A stretch of DNA of 64,000 nt from Aquilaria yunnanensis (taxonomy: Eukaryota; Streptophyta; Magnoliopsida; Malvales; Thymelaeaceae), in contig CM077594.1 of the NCBI GenBank assembly GCA_039654915.1, positions 111,676,893-111,740,892 on the forward strand. The letters are read 5' to 3'. Positions 23,501 through 34,544 of this stretch are shown in pieces (position 1 is the first letter of the stretch; the number at the start of each line of letters is the position of its first letter). A program made the translations under genes and the position numbers. The notes beneath the pieces were generated by a model that was not told where the DNA came from, ran no database searches, and worked only from the letters and a program-made list of their open reading frames with translations.

Positions 23501-26500
23501 CCAATATGCCCCCAGCGTGCCCTCATGTGCCCTCACCGTGCCCCAGCATGCCCTCACCGTGCCCCCAGCATGCGCCACCGTGCCCTCACCGTACCCCCTC
23601 ATGCTTCCAGTGTGTCCTCACCGTGCCCCAGCATACCTGCAAACTGCAGCTATCTAAACATGATCAGGTTAACAAAGACAGCTCGTCCTTTATTATTTGT
23701 CCCATATAGACAGGAGAAAATGTCACTTCAAAATAGGGATAAGCATATGAGAACCAAAACAACAAGCATGAGACAAAGAAGGGCTTTTTGTTAATGATTA
23801 ATCTTTCCTGATAAAGATTATTGATCCATCTTTTAGGGAAGTGGAACATTCCAAGTGCATCATGATCCAAAAAGAGCTGAATGGCTATGGAATGAAGGAT
23901 TCTTTTTGTACTAACTTACAAGATAAAAAAAAAAAAAATTTGTTTAAAAATGCCATTTCCTCAAACACTTCTTACCTTGATAGACAATCAGCCATGACAA
24001 TATTACCTGGTTGAACTACATTATCTGGAACGAGTGTAAGTCTCTTTCTAAACACCCAGATTGCTTGAGTCCACTTGCACGAGGCATTTCAATATATGAA
24101 TACATCACCACGATTATTGAGAACTTGTTTAAACAATTACAATGTCAGATGGTTTTCAGCAGGCAAAAACATTACAGTGGGACTTATTAGGGACAGTATA
24201 TCCCTAGAAGAAAATTTAATTGCAATGGAGCCCTCTATCTATGAATACCAACTAAAGCAAAAAATGGATACCACTTGTAATCAACTCAAGAAGATTAGAT
24301 CACAAACAAACACTTGATAGGTATCAAAATTCTCAGTCCATGATACGTGTGTGCTCTCCTACACCATTCATTTGCAAGAGAAAATGAAAGAATTTGTACC
24401 TCATCAACTTCCGTCGCAAGATCTCTTACACTCTCCCTAAGTAGCAACTTCAGCCTTTCTTTTCTGAAATCCGACAGCCAGGCTCCCATGCTGCTACCAG
24501 CAAAGAGATCAGACCCATCACAACTGCCACCAATTGTCTTCTCTGTAAAACAAGTGACCTGTCCTTGGTATAACCTGGAGGCATTACAACAAGGCAAAAT
24601 ATCTTCTTTCTGTGACAACAAATCTGCTACTGCACAGGCATAATATCTGAAGTAGTCCGGGCCAACTCTATCCTGTGCAACTGATGTGCCTATTTCTAGG
24701 GCGTCTGGGGCAACAGAAACAGCACGGAACTGCAAACATTTCAGTATCTTAGCAGCAGATATAACAACCAAGGAAGATCACAACAATACACTGAGTTACT
24801 AACTAATTATTGTGATGTACTTTGTATTCAAATCTCCTTCCAAGGATAGAGTGGATGGAAATTGCATAGCAAATTGACATTAATGTTATCTGACAGAAAA
24901 TGGAAAAGAGTTCTTTGAATAAAACTTCATTTTGCTTTTGACACACAATATGCAGATTACAACTCTTGTGCATGCATGTCTCAAGAAAGCCATTTGAACA
25001 GTGCAGGAAGTCATTCTGAACAGGGGAAATCTAGGCAAGGATGATTGTAGAAATGCTGGTAATATAAGGCACGTAAAGTGTATTGTCCCCAGATGTTGTT
25101 GGCAGCTGTGGAAGGCTGTTCTGGAAGTAATCTGGTTCAGTTCTTGCCTTTTCACATGACGAATTTACATCTTTCAGAGGTTCTGGAGAAGCAGAAATAT
25201 TACCACACTGCATACAAGAACAGTATCTTAGCAGCAGAAATAACCACAAATAAAGAAGTCTATATTAGATACGTCAATCAATTGTCAGGAACATGTTTGT
25301 GTTTAGGTATCTTTTTTTTTTTAAGCATACCATGAACAGAATAAAGAGTAGACATTGTGAAACAGTTCTAAAAAAAATGGAAATTCCCTCCCCTCGCTGC
25401 TGAAACACAACATGCAGAATGAATGCCATTGTGTTCGAGCATTTCAATTTCCAAGAAAGTCATTTCAAACACCATCACATTAGGGAATAATTATTCTATA
25501 AAGAATGTGTTCAATACAAAGGTTCTCAACTCAAAATTCTACTAAAATGGGATTCATGGAAGTAATTTTTCCCAACTTTTAGGCAGGAAAAGAGATCGCC
25601 TGGCATGACGCCCCATCTTTTTTTTTCTTTTGATAGTTACACCAAGCCAGATTAAAAATTTTTTGAAGGAAATATATCACTTTTGAGAAGTAAGATTGCT
25701 GGAGAATTATTTTGCTAAATAAACCAAACACGAGAATCTTTGGAATGCTATTGCCCAAACTTGTCAGAGAAGCAAAATCCCCCCAGCCAAACTCTATTTT
25801 TATATGAAGCAAGCAAGGCTTATTTTTCCCCAAAAAGTTCTAACCTTGAAAATTGAAACATGTAGAACGAGAAAGTACATGATTGGTACCTCTCTCGGCC
25901 TTTTGGGTAGGCGCTCCAAATGAGAGTCGTTTTCTAAATGAGTGCTAGCGCCTACGGTTCCATCTGACCCCTGTAGACACAGACGACCGAATGGTCAGAA
26001 TACAGCAAATGATCCATTTAGCGTTAGCAAAACACTCTGCTACATGTACTCCCTTTACGTCACAAGGACAAAGTGGTGCTGACAACACATATAAGTTGCC
26101 AGAGAAGGGAGGTTGAGAATAGAACCCTGGCCGTAACTACATCAGTTGGTAACATAACGACTCCTGGTGATTGTGGACAAATTTTACTATCAAACGCGAA
26201 TTCACTCCCAAGGTAAAGAACAGCCCGGTTTCGCAATCCTACCTATCATAAATAGGGAACCCCTTCTCCTATTACATGGATTCAGACTCAGAAAGAGAGA
26301 AACTTACGAGGGGGAAGTTCGTGAAGGCATTGGGTCCATGGAGGCGAAGAGAGGCGAGGTCATAAGCGACGGCGGCGTCGTAGGCGGTGGTAAAAGAGCC
26401 AAGATGGAAGCGTCTGGAGCCCAGTCTGAGCTCGGCGTGCCACTTTCCCCAAGGCCTCTGTCGCACGCCTTTGTACTTCTTCTTCGGTCCGTGATCGGCC

Positions 26501-26658
26501 GCCGCTTGGGTGGAACCTACTATGGCTTGGCGCACAAATTTCTTGGGTTTGCCGAGCGGGCCGCGAAGGATGTCGGGCTCGTCATCGCTGGAGGAGTCGG
26601 TGGCGTCCGCATCGGCAACTGATATCCGTACAAGTCTCCGCCACGAGGGTGTGGTCAT
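20550..26658 (-). CDS. CRF-type AP2/ERF domain protein with C-terminal NET domain (reconstructed)
   Basis: Nine exons, in transcript order: 26658-26308, 25970-25890, 25207-25073, 24729-24400, 22206-22111, 21386-21297, 21157-21099, 20929-20779 and 20699-20550. Together they give 480 aa plus TAG. Residues 8-46 match the CRF motif ([18 protein letters not shown], then KKFV). Residues 62-116 form an AP2/ERF domain ([17 protein letters not shown]..). A middle region carries LPKRPRE, a possible nuclear signal, and two PDYF modules. Helical segments ([39 protein letters not shown]) lead to a NET domain at about 383-443: [19 protein letters not shown], a [12 protein letters not shown] stretch and [15 protein letters not shown] domains are the extra-terminal modules of BET bromodomain/GTE regulators, but no bromodomain is present. 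All junction phases agree. The weakest is the exon 3 donor (TAC/GTGCCT). Two adjacent genes remain possible but are disfavoured: exon 1 has a strong GTAAGT donor and exons 2-9 have no start of their own. Confidence 0.75.
20779..20929 (-). other. NET-domain core exon of the AP2-NET gene
   Basis: This 151-base exon begins with one base completing Arg381. It encodes the first two helices of the NET fold ([20 protein letters not shown], then AEIIQRN) and the acidic strand [12 protein letters not shown]. Donor CAG/GTAAAG. The next exon (20699-20550) supplies TLWRLYYYV, the conserved closing motif of NET domains, then a basic tail and the stop. Confidence 0.87.
22558..22975. repeat. GC-rich tandem duplication of about 225 bp inside the long intron
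   Basis: Two diverged direct copies (about 22558-22755 and 22785-22975) share ggtgggtggcggtccaccc, the following caaggca block and the cactagcatt block. They lie in the 2.2-kb intron between the exons at 24400 and 22206 of the AP2-NET gene. Open frames on both strands here are side effects of GC composition. Confidence 0.75.
23336..23635. repeat. C-rich minisatellite, about 21-bp period
   Basis: About 15 imperfect units built from TGCCCTCACCG and TGCCCCCAGCA half-units of 10-11 bases follow one another, in the same long intron. The strand asymmetry (C-rich on +, G-rich on the gene's sense strand) is marked. All three + frames stay open for about 100 codons simply because the repeats lack A-rich stops. 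Confidence 0.88.
24720..25500. repeat. Tandem duplication of an exon with its flanking intron (about 478-bp period)
   Basis: Sequence around the exon-4 acceptor (24720-24770) reappears at the exon-3 acceptor (25200-25250), including the run reading ctgctgctaagatactg on the - strand. The upstream intron portion is duplicated as well: cacacaatatgcaga near 24942 and acacaacatgcagaatg near 25408, each followed by a caagaaag(c/t)cattt block. The encoded parts align as ..SxSPEPL..PDYF and ..[12 protein letters not shown]. Confidence 0.75.
26308..26658 (-). other. First exon: CRF motif plus atypical AP2/ERF domain
   Basis: This exon encodes residues 1-117. The ATG at 26658-26656 is chosen because the CRF motif follows directly; the frame is open slightly upstream but has no ATG there. 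The AP2 domain keeps [12 protein letters not shown] and the C-terminal helix ([18 protein letters not shown], then NAFTNFP). Between these it is about two residues shorter than usual, and reads SRRFHLGSF where family members normally have a Trp before LG. The exon ends with a strong GTAAGT donor. Confidence 0.85.
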
Positions 26659-26744
26659 ACTGAAATTTGGCACTACGTCCTAAATCGTCATCTTACCGGT
26701 CAGGCTCCGGCGGAGAGCAATGCATTTCCTTGTCTACAACTAAT

Positions 26745-26756
26745 TTATATACCGCA
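26745..26756 (-). promoter_or_regulatory. Putative TATA box of the AP2-NET gene
   Basis: On the - strand the sequence reads GGTATATAAATT, about 90 bases upstream of the ATG at 26658. Position and sequence fit a plant TATA box. It has not been tested against transcript starts. Confidence 0.45.
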
Positions 26757-26964
26757 GTAGGATTAAAAAATGATCGAGTAAAACATATCAATCATTCATT
26801 AACATTATTAAAATTATCGTAAAATCTTATAATTGCAAAATTTAGAATAAAAAGTTCTGTAGAAATATAATTCGATGTAATAAATATTTTACAATTAAAA
26901 ATAATTCATTTGGTCTACAAATACAAAAGTTTGAAAGATTACGTGGTGTTCATGGTACAAACTT

Positions 26965-28660
26965 TGCATATCAAAGCAAGCAAGAGGGTTATGGTTTCCA
27001 TGATCTGCCAACTTTCAATAGGGCGGTGTTGGCAAAGCAATGTTGACACTTTATCCGTAATCCAACAAGCCTAGTATACCGGGTGTTCCGAAGGAAATAT
27101 TTACCTTTCACCTCGTTCTTGTGTGCTGCCCGGCCCTCAACCTTTTCAAATGTTTGGAAGGGCATGTTAGAAGGTCGGGAGGTCATTAAAGCTAGTGGGT
27201 TCTGGAGGATCGGCCAGGGTGTGGAGGTGTCTATATGGAATGATAATATTTTCCTTTCACCTCGTTCTTGTGTGATGCCCGACTCTCTACCTTTTCAAAT
27301 GTTTGGAAAGGCATCTTAGAAGGTCGGGAGGTCATTAAAGCTAGCGCGTTCTAGAGGATCGGTCAGGGTGTGGAGGTATCTATATGGAATGATAATTGGC
27401 TTCCAGGGCCTCATATAAAACCTGTGACATCTTTTCTTCCACATTTGTCTCATCTTTCAGCCGCTAACCTGATTAATCGGAGCACCTTTTCTTGGAAGGA
27501 AGGTGACATAGAAGCGCTTCTTCATCCCTCAAATGCAGCACTTATAAAGACATTCCTTTGAACCCCAGGTTTTTAGATGATCTCTTCACCTGGGGGATGA
27601 CCAATAATGGGCAGTTTTTAATCAAATCGGCATACTACCTTGCCTATGTTTTTCTTTATGGCCAAGACCCTCTTATTAAAACTGATTTTTGGAGATGGCT
27701 ATGGGGACTGAACCACCCTCATCGAGTACAAGTCTTCTTCTGGAGAGCGTGTGCTAATATTTTACTAACGAGAGATAACTTACAGACTTGAGGAATCCAG
27801 GTATCCCTTTCTTGCCATGTTTGTGACCAAGGAATTCAATCCAAACGTCATCTCTTCCTGGAGTGCCACTTTGCTTACTTAGTGTGAGATTTATGTGGTT
27901 TGAACATTCTACCCCTACCACATGATTGGGCTGAAGGCCTCCAAGGGTTCTTTCACAATGAGCCATTGAAATCCTTGAAGTTTGCGGTCACATGTTGGTT
28001 TCTTTGGCTCAATTGAAACAAGTTCGTCCATGAATCCTTTTGCCAAACTCCTGCCCAAATTTTACTCAGCGTTCATGCATGATTGGGCAACCGGTAGAGG
28101 GCAAATTCCAATCAAAAGACTCCAAAGATGTCAATGGCCAGAATGCCTATAAAATAAAGTTTGCTACCACAAGGGTTTACTAAAATTAATGTCGACGCAG
28201 CTTGGTGGAAGGAGGGATGACGTGCTGTCGCGGGTATGGCTGCATAAGACCAGTATGGCCATGTCCGCCTAGCCATCTCATATTGCTTTCCATACAACGG
28301 TTCTGACCCACTTTACTTTGAAATGCTAGCATTGTTGTGGGGATTGAAGGAGGCACATGGAATAAGATTCTTAGGTGTTGGTCTCTGAAATCCATAGCTC
28401 TCATTTTCCTTGTCTTTTCTACTTTGGAGCCATTGTTGATGAGGCTCGTACTCTTAAAGACATTTTTTTTAACTGCACATTCTCCTTTGTCAGTCGTTCA
28501 ATTAATGATGTTGCTCACTCTATCGCCTGAAAAGGGGTTAGAGTCCTTAGGCTGGTTGTCTTGGGGTGACCCTTTTCCCCCTTGGTTGTGTAATGCCTTT
28601 TTAAGTGATCAATATATTTGGCTTACGAGTCTTCCTTCAAAAATAAATAAATAAACATGG
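26965..28660 (+). mobile_element. 5'-truncated LINE (non-LTR retrotransposon), decayed
   Basis: Plus-strand frames give the RT C-terminal region (EGYGFHDLPTFNRAVLAKQC), then FWRIGQGVEVSIWNDNWLPG, then the zf-RVT region (FLIKSAYY, HRVQVFFWRACANILLTRDN; CHVCDQ near 27818 and a LFLECHF block). It ends in a plant LINE RNase H-like tail (GFTKINVDAAW near 28170; GLESLGWLSWGDPFPPWL near 28530). Stops and frameshifts are frequent. The 5' half, with endonuclease and RT core, is missing, as expected for truncated target-primed reverse transcription. The end carries an aataaataaataa tail at about 28637-28653. A 149-bp internal direct duplication lies at 27096-27396. Confidence 0.85.
27096..27396 (+). 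repeat. 149-bp direct tandem duplication inside the LINE
   Basis: The two units share ctttcacctcgttcttgtgt, the ccttttcaaatgtttgga block, a gaaggtcgggaggtcatta block and tatatggaatgataat, in the same order with an offset of 149 bases. They differ at several positions, so the duplication is old. Confidence 0.85.
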
Positions 28661-28689
28661 ACAGGATATGAAATATAATTTTTACAATA

Positions 28690-30720
28690 AAATTTAATTG
28701 AAATTTTTAAAAAAACTACAAAACTTTTATTATGTAATGTTTGATTAACATTATGCCAAATTTTCACAACTTATGACCTAACTCTACTAGACCCAAGGTT
28801 TAGCTTAGCTTGAGCTTCACCTGAGGTCAAGCCATCTCGTGATTGTATCGATTGGTCTAAAGCTCCTCCTTCATTGGCCTATGCCCTGTTAGGTGGAGCT
28901 TGGTTGAAGCTAGTTTAGCTAACTACACATCTCTAACATGTTCAATGGCCTAATAAACTATTGTAGTCATATTTTATCTACCACACCTACCAGGTTGTGT
29001 AACTCGGGCGTAGCCACTGAACTAAAAAAATTTTGAAATAAAAAATACTGTAATAGTTGGTAAGAACATAATTCATCTTGATAAATATTTTAAAATTGAA
29101 AATACACCATACATATATGTCATATAATTATCACAAAAATAAAAAATAAAACTTTCATGGTTTGTTGACATTAGGGCATTCGTTAACCTAGAACCCCAAC
29201 CCAAGATGAGGCCTAGCCTATGCACGACCTGTGGTTAACCCTAACTCATGATTATGTAGTTTGGTCTAGGGTCTCCCTCATCGACCCATGCCTGGTCAAG
29301 TTAAGACTGACTGAGACTAGTTTGGCCACAAATACATCTCTAACCTGGTTTTCCTATAAATTGCTATAGCATGTACTTTCTCCATCACCAGTATCTGGTT
29401 GTATAATTTGTAGACATGGCATCAACGCATAATAGTGGGTAAAGCAATGTTTCATCCTCTCTATCCACCTAAATAATATAAATTAATAACAACAACATAA
29501 ACATAATGAAAAAAAATACTTTCTAAATGATAGTTTTTTCATCATTCACTATGATATATAACAATTAGAACACATAATAACAAAAAAATCCAAAAAAAAA
29601 CTTATATTATCTATAAAAAGCCAACTATATCATACTACCGTAAAATTCACCAAAAAGTTATGATTATAAAAAATCTAATAGGTACCTAAGCTTAGATCAA
29701 AACCTGGTTAACCAAGTTAAAGTTCTCAATACGGTATTGTCACAGGATTTATAAAGTTTGAATAAAAATATTTTTTTTTTTTGAAAACTCATTTAAGAAA
29801 TTAAAAGTGAATAATAAGAATGTTAGAATTGGCATTTAACATTTTTAAATTTATTAAAAAAATGATAAATACTTGTATATCTACTGAAAAAATTTTGTCA
29901 ATGAGACTTTGCCCCTAACTTATAATGATATGAAATTATTTAGCACAACTATAACAAAAAATTGAAACAAACTTATATTATATATAGAAAAATCCACTAC
30001 TATATTGTATTATCAAATTCCACTAATTCTTTTATCATAATCAAGCTAATGGATCAACCTAAAGTTAGATAAAAATTTGATTAAACGGTCTAAAGTTCTC
30101 TTGAAATGTGAAGATAACCCAACTTATATGGCCAACCATGAATAAACTTAATCTAACCTAACATAAAGGTGAAAATTCACTTAACCTAAATCAACTTGAA
30201 TAAAAATAGTATTGCTTATTTATATCCATTAAAATCATGAAATCATTAATAAATTAAATCTAAACTTTGGCCTACCTACAAAATCATCACAATTATACAT
30301 TTTCCATCACTAATACCAGATGACGTAATTTCTATGTGCATCATGCTCATATAGAAGTAGGTAGGGCAATGTATTCATCCTACTAATGTGATTAAATAAT
30401 ATAAATTAATATGATTAACAAGGATATATTCAAAAGGCTTTTCAATTGCACTTGTTTTTTCTTCCATTCATTGCAATATACAATAACTTGACATAAATAA
30501 TAAGTAATAAAAATGCAAAGAAAGCTATGTTATATAGTACCCAAAAAATGTATGGGAGTATGATCAAACATTTTATAGTGCCTTTTAAAGAACTTAGACT
30601 AATTGTTTACAAAAATTTAGCACACAAACAAAACATCATAATATCATACTATGTAACCAACGTAAATTAGAAACTCAATTCAGATGTAATTTTTTTTAAA
30701 TAATTGTAATTAATTATTAT
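28690..30720. repeat. Ancient diverged tandem repeat array, about 360-420 bp period
   Basis: Similar blocks recur in order. One is a ctt(t/c)attatg..gttgacatta-like start near 28720 and 29145. Another is catctctaac followed by an atagtcat/atagcatgta stretch and ccagg/ccagtat near 28930 and 29340, again near 30290. A further block, cttatattat followed by a ctataaaaagccaa-like stretch, occurs near 29600 and 29970, and aaagttctc near 29722 and 30095. Identity is low and indels are common. No coding potential was seen. The unit was not recognised. Confidence 0.5.
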
Positions 30721-33020
30721 ATTTAAATGTCTAAGCATATGGAAGAATATATTCTTAAAATGCAAGTACTAATATAGAAGATTCTGAATCATTTCAGATT
30801 CAGTAGGCAGTAGCGTCTCACAAAGAATTAGAATGAATATAATTGTTTTTAAATTTGAAGGTAAATTATTAATTACACTAAGCCCCATAGATATAGGTGA
30901 AATCTTTACATGTGTTTCATTTCTTGCTACGCCCCTTCTCTCTAAAATTGTTTGCCTCTCCAACTCTTCCTTCTATCTAGAATTAGGAGATGCCGCAATC
31001 CCAATTACTATTGAGGCAGTTTTTTTGTGATTTTGTATAAACGTCTTTTTGGGTTTTTCCCACAAGTTAATGAATGCCGTCGTTTGGTTATCAGTCTAGC
31101 ATGTCAGATTCTTAAGCTCCTTAAGGGCCAATGATGGTTTAGGCCACTACCCACGGTTTGTTTTTAGTATTTTCCAATGTTTTGAACTATGGTTGTGTCT
31201 GCTATGTTTGTACCTGCCAGATTATTAGGCTCTGCCGGGATGATAAAGTTTATGGCCACCTTTCAAGGTGCTTTTTTTTTTCCCCTAGAATCTCAAACTT
31301 TGTTTGGATTTGGATTTGGATTTATTTTTCTATGATCTACAACTCTTTTAATAGAGTCATAATCAAAACTGTGTATGTTTTATGGTTCACTTATATTAGA
31401 AAAGCTTTGATACTCGCAACCATCTATGAGATTTTTTTTTCCCCAGATCTTTGCCCTATTCACCCTGTCCCTTGGATTTGTGAGTGAAATTATGACATAA
31501 GTTTTTTTTATTGATCAAACCAATGCTAGATTTGATAAAATCTGGCATAATTTTTTATTTGCCAAGAAGAAAAAAAATGGAGACCTAGAGTCATTTCCTT
31601 TTTATGGCTGTTGATCTATTTAAACTTTTTTTTTGTTATACTGCAAAAAAGTTGCAGACTATGGTTCTCCTATTCCAAATGCTAAAAGCGTCAAATTGGA
31701 GAGTCATTTTATGCTAAGAATGCATGTGTAGCATTCCGATACAAGCACTCAATCTGATTTTAATCAAAAATTGTGTGATGTTAATTGTATTGAGCTTGTT
31801 TATATATTGTTGCCACATCCTTTAATTAAGGTTTAATGCTTGTTGATTTTTGCCCAATATTATGTTTGACAACCGGGAATAAATGAAATTATGGCTATAA
31901 TTTGACTTTTTAATCTAATTATTGATCCACAAATTCTTAACTTTGGGTGTTGATTTGAGATTTCTATAATTGCATTCATTTTTTGAAATTGTTAACCAAT
32001 TTCCAAATAATGCCATTATTTCAAAATTATCATACAATCAAAAATAAAAAAATAAATTTATTAGTTGATTTATGTTAGTCCTTAATTTTGGCTATAAATT
32101 GGAATTTATGTAATATTATATATGGAAAAGATAAATTCATTGACGTAAATTGCATGTGATTTGGCCAGTTATTTTGTTGCTGGAATAATTGGTTTTATAT
32201 GAAAAAGTGTAAATAATTTACTTTACATTCTATATTAGCTTCTTCGATTGAATTGTAAAATTACATTTAATTGATTCCTTTCCATTTTTTTTTTCAAGAA
32301 TGAAATCAAATTCCTAATTACATGGTGAAGTGATGAGGAAACGAGAAAATGAGATGAGAAAGGGGTACGGATGTGAATAAATAATTCAGTTAATAGAAAA
32401 AAAAACTGAAATAGTTACAAAAATGAATTGGAAAATAAAAAGGATGGAGAAAGAAGATTAGATACGAAGGTACAAATGCAAACAAGCCTCTAGAAAGAGA
32501 GTTGACATTTCGAATGGGTCTTACATTATCTTGTCAAATTATCAATTAAAATTCTATTTTCGCCACTAATACATATTTTAGTGAAAGAAGATTTTGTAAA
32601 GATATCTAGTGTGTGTATTATAAACAAAAAGTTTGGGGTGATTTAGTAATTATAGAATTAATCGATATTCTAATTAAATGCCACCTCAAATTTTTATATA
32701 AAACCTCAATTTTACCTTTTAAATTGTTGACTGAATTTTGATCATTTTCCAAATTTACATTTTGATCACAAAATATCAACTCTATAATAAATAAAAAAAT
32801 TTTAGCTAGGTTCATGTGGACTTCTTTTTGGCAATTGGTTCATCTATTTCTAATCATAAAAATTTTTTAAATATAAAATTACTCATATACCTTGTTGATT
32901 TTTGTATAAAAAAAAAGTTGGCTCATAGTATAATACAAATAAATCATAGTATTAATTATTGATTTTGCTTAATATATTGTTGATTTATTAATAACTTTAA
33001 ATTATGACATTTGCATTAAT
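30721..33020. other. AT-rich intergenic DNA, no supportable gene
   Basis: Short open frames only (for example 30833-31030, 31158-31487) without domains. No paired transposon ends were found. Confidence 0.5.
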
Positions 33021-33035
33021 GCCTAAAATTAAAAA

Positions 33036-33200
33036 AAAGGGTTTTTTACAGCGACCCCTTGAACTTTAGTGGTTATTACACTTGCCCCATTGAGGTTCCA
33101 AAATCTACACTTACCCCTGAAAATATAAGGACATTGGTCTAACTGTCACTAGAGTTACTGTAGATGCATTGACCCCCTGATTTGTCATTATAATCCCTAC
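33036..33200 (+). mobile_element. Left terminal repeat-like end of a MULE
   Basis: Beginning at gggttttttacagcgacccc, the alternating phrases (cttgaacttta, acacttgccccattgag, acacttacccctga) have the style of a long MULE TIR. Frames for a GRF finger (+) and a MULE transposase (-) follow within 4 kb, which supports the reading. The mate was not found; the expected far side is rearranged by solo LTR insertions. Confidence 0.45.
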
Positions 33201-33476
33201 AATGCCCCTAGATAGTTGAACCAAAAGTAAATGAAACCAACCAACTTCTCCATTGTTAAATAAGTTGAAACCTGCTGCAAAATAAAAGAAAAAGAAGGAG
33301 GAAATAGCCATGGCTACAGTTGCATAAAAAGCAACGGCAAAAAGAAAGAGGAATGGAAGCATAGTCAGGAAAAGAAAAGAAGAAAATGTCAAGTAGAGGT
33401 ATGTCACCAATACTGAACCGTATTTCAAGAATAGAATATATATAACATGGGTTTTTTTTACGCATGTACAGAAATT

Positions 33477-33665
33477 ATGTCTTCCTCAAGTGTGAATGGA
33501 AGATGGATGGAAGAACTACGCTATAAGAACTTGTATAGGCATTGTGGAAAGATGGCAAGAGTGCAAATTTCAGAGTTAAAGAACAAGAGAAACAGGCTAT
33601 ATTACAATTGTGAGGATGATAAGTGTGGCTTTTTCAGGTGGTATTTACCTATGAATGACAACTAA
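33477..33665 (+). pseudogene. GRF-type zinc-finger peptide, transposon-associated
   Basis: A 62-codon frame contains HCGKMARVQISELKNKRNRL, then YYNCEDDKCGFFRWYL, the pattern of a GRF zinc finger. The first Cys of the usual C-x-C-G start is replaced by Arg-His. GRF fingers are widespread in plant transposon-derived genes. Start chosen at ATG 33477, since the longer frame begins in a poly-T run. It is probably cargo or a remnant of the surrounding MULE and not a host gene. Confidence 0.55.
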
Positions 33666-34544
33666 TTTGAGCTTCAATAGGAAAGCACAACAAGGAAGCA
33701 TAATGCATTGGCAAATAGTGAATTTGGTGGGAGATTGCAAAGGATAGAGAAAACTATCTCTTCCATTAGAGTATGGGTAGTTTGGGTCTTGGGTTTTAAT
33801 GTATCAGTGGTTGTGTTTATGATGGGTGTTGTGATGGGTAGGTAGAGTGGTTGTGGTAGACCTAGGTGGATTGGTCCATGTCTATTTTGAGTGATAATGT
33901 TTTTGTGTAGAAAGTGGATGGAGTTCCACTTAACCTGCAGATATAAGAAAATAATGTATATTTTCTAAACAAATGTAGAAGTAATGCAACCAAAATTTCA
34001 AATTCATTTGATCAAAATTCAACATCCATTCCACCATATTTAATTGGGGACCATACCTACGAACACTAACTTTTTTAAAAAAATCAGCCCTCAATACACA
34101 TCACAAGGCAACAAATGTGGTCTTCTGCACATGTGTTATGGCAAAAGATGTGCACTTCAACTTAACATCCAATTCACCATAAAAAAAATCACCTTTGTGG
34201 CCAAGCAATTTCCTTTAATGCCCATAACTACAAAAAACTGCACTATTTACATCCCCATTTCTATCAAATTTTTTTTCACATACCATGCTCCATGTTCAAC
34301 TATTCAGATGTCCAACTCCTCCATGGTTGCTTCTTCCCTAACTTGTTTATGCTGTAGAAGATCCAATCTGTTAAGCAACCGAAGGTTCCATCAAGTAATA
34401 AGTTAAATTCAAGTATAGATATTCACAAACTTTGCCTTTGTTACCTTTTTTTTCATTTTAGATTGTCCAACCTTCTTTTTTTGCTACTCGTGTTCTTTCC
34501 ATGCTTGTTGTTGGTTTCTTTGTTCCTAAAATACTTGGAAGTAG

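Noticed and set aside
23258..23794. Cys/Pro-rich frames of up to 128 aa
   Set aside because: They are produced by the 21-bp minisatellite, which is open in all three frames.
26167..26622. 151-aa + strand frame
   Set aside because: It is antisense to the AP2/ERF exon.
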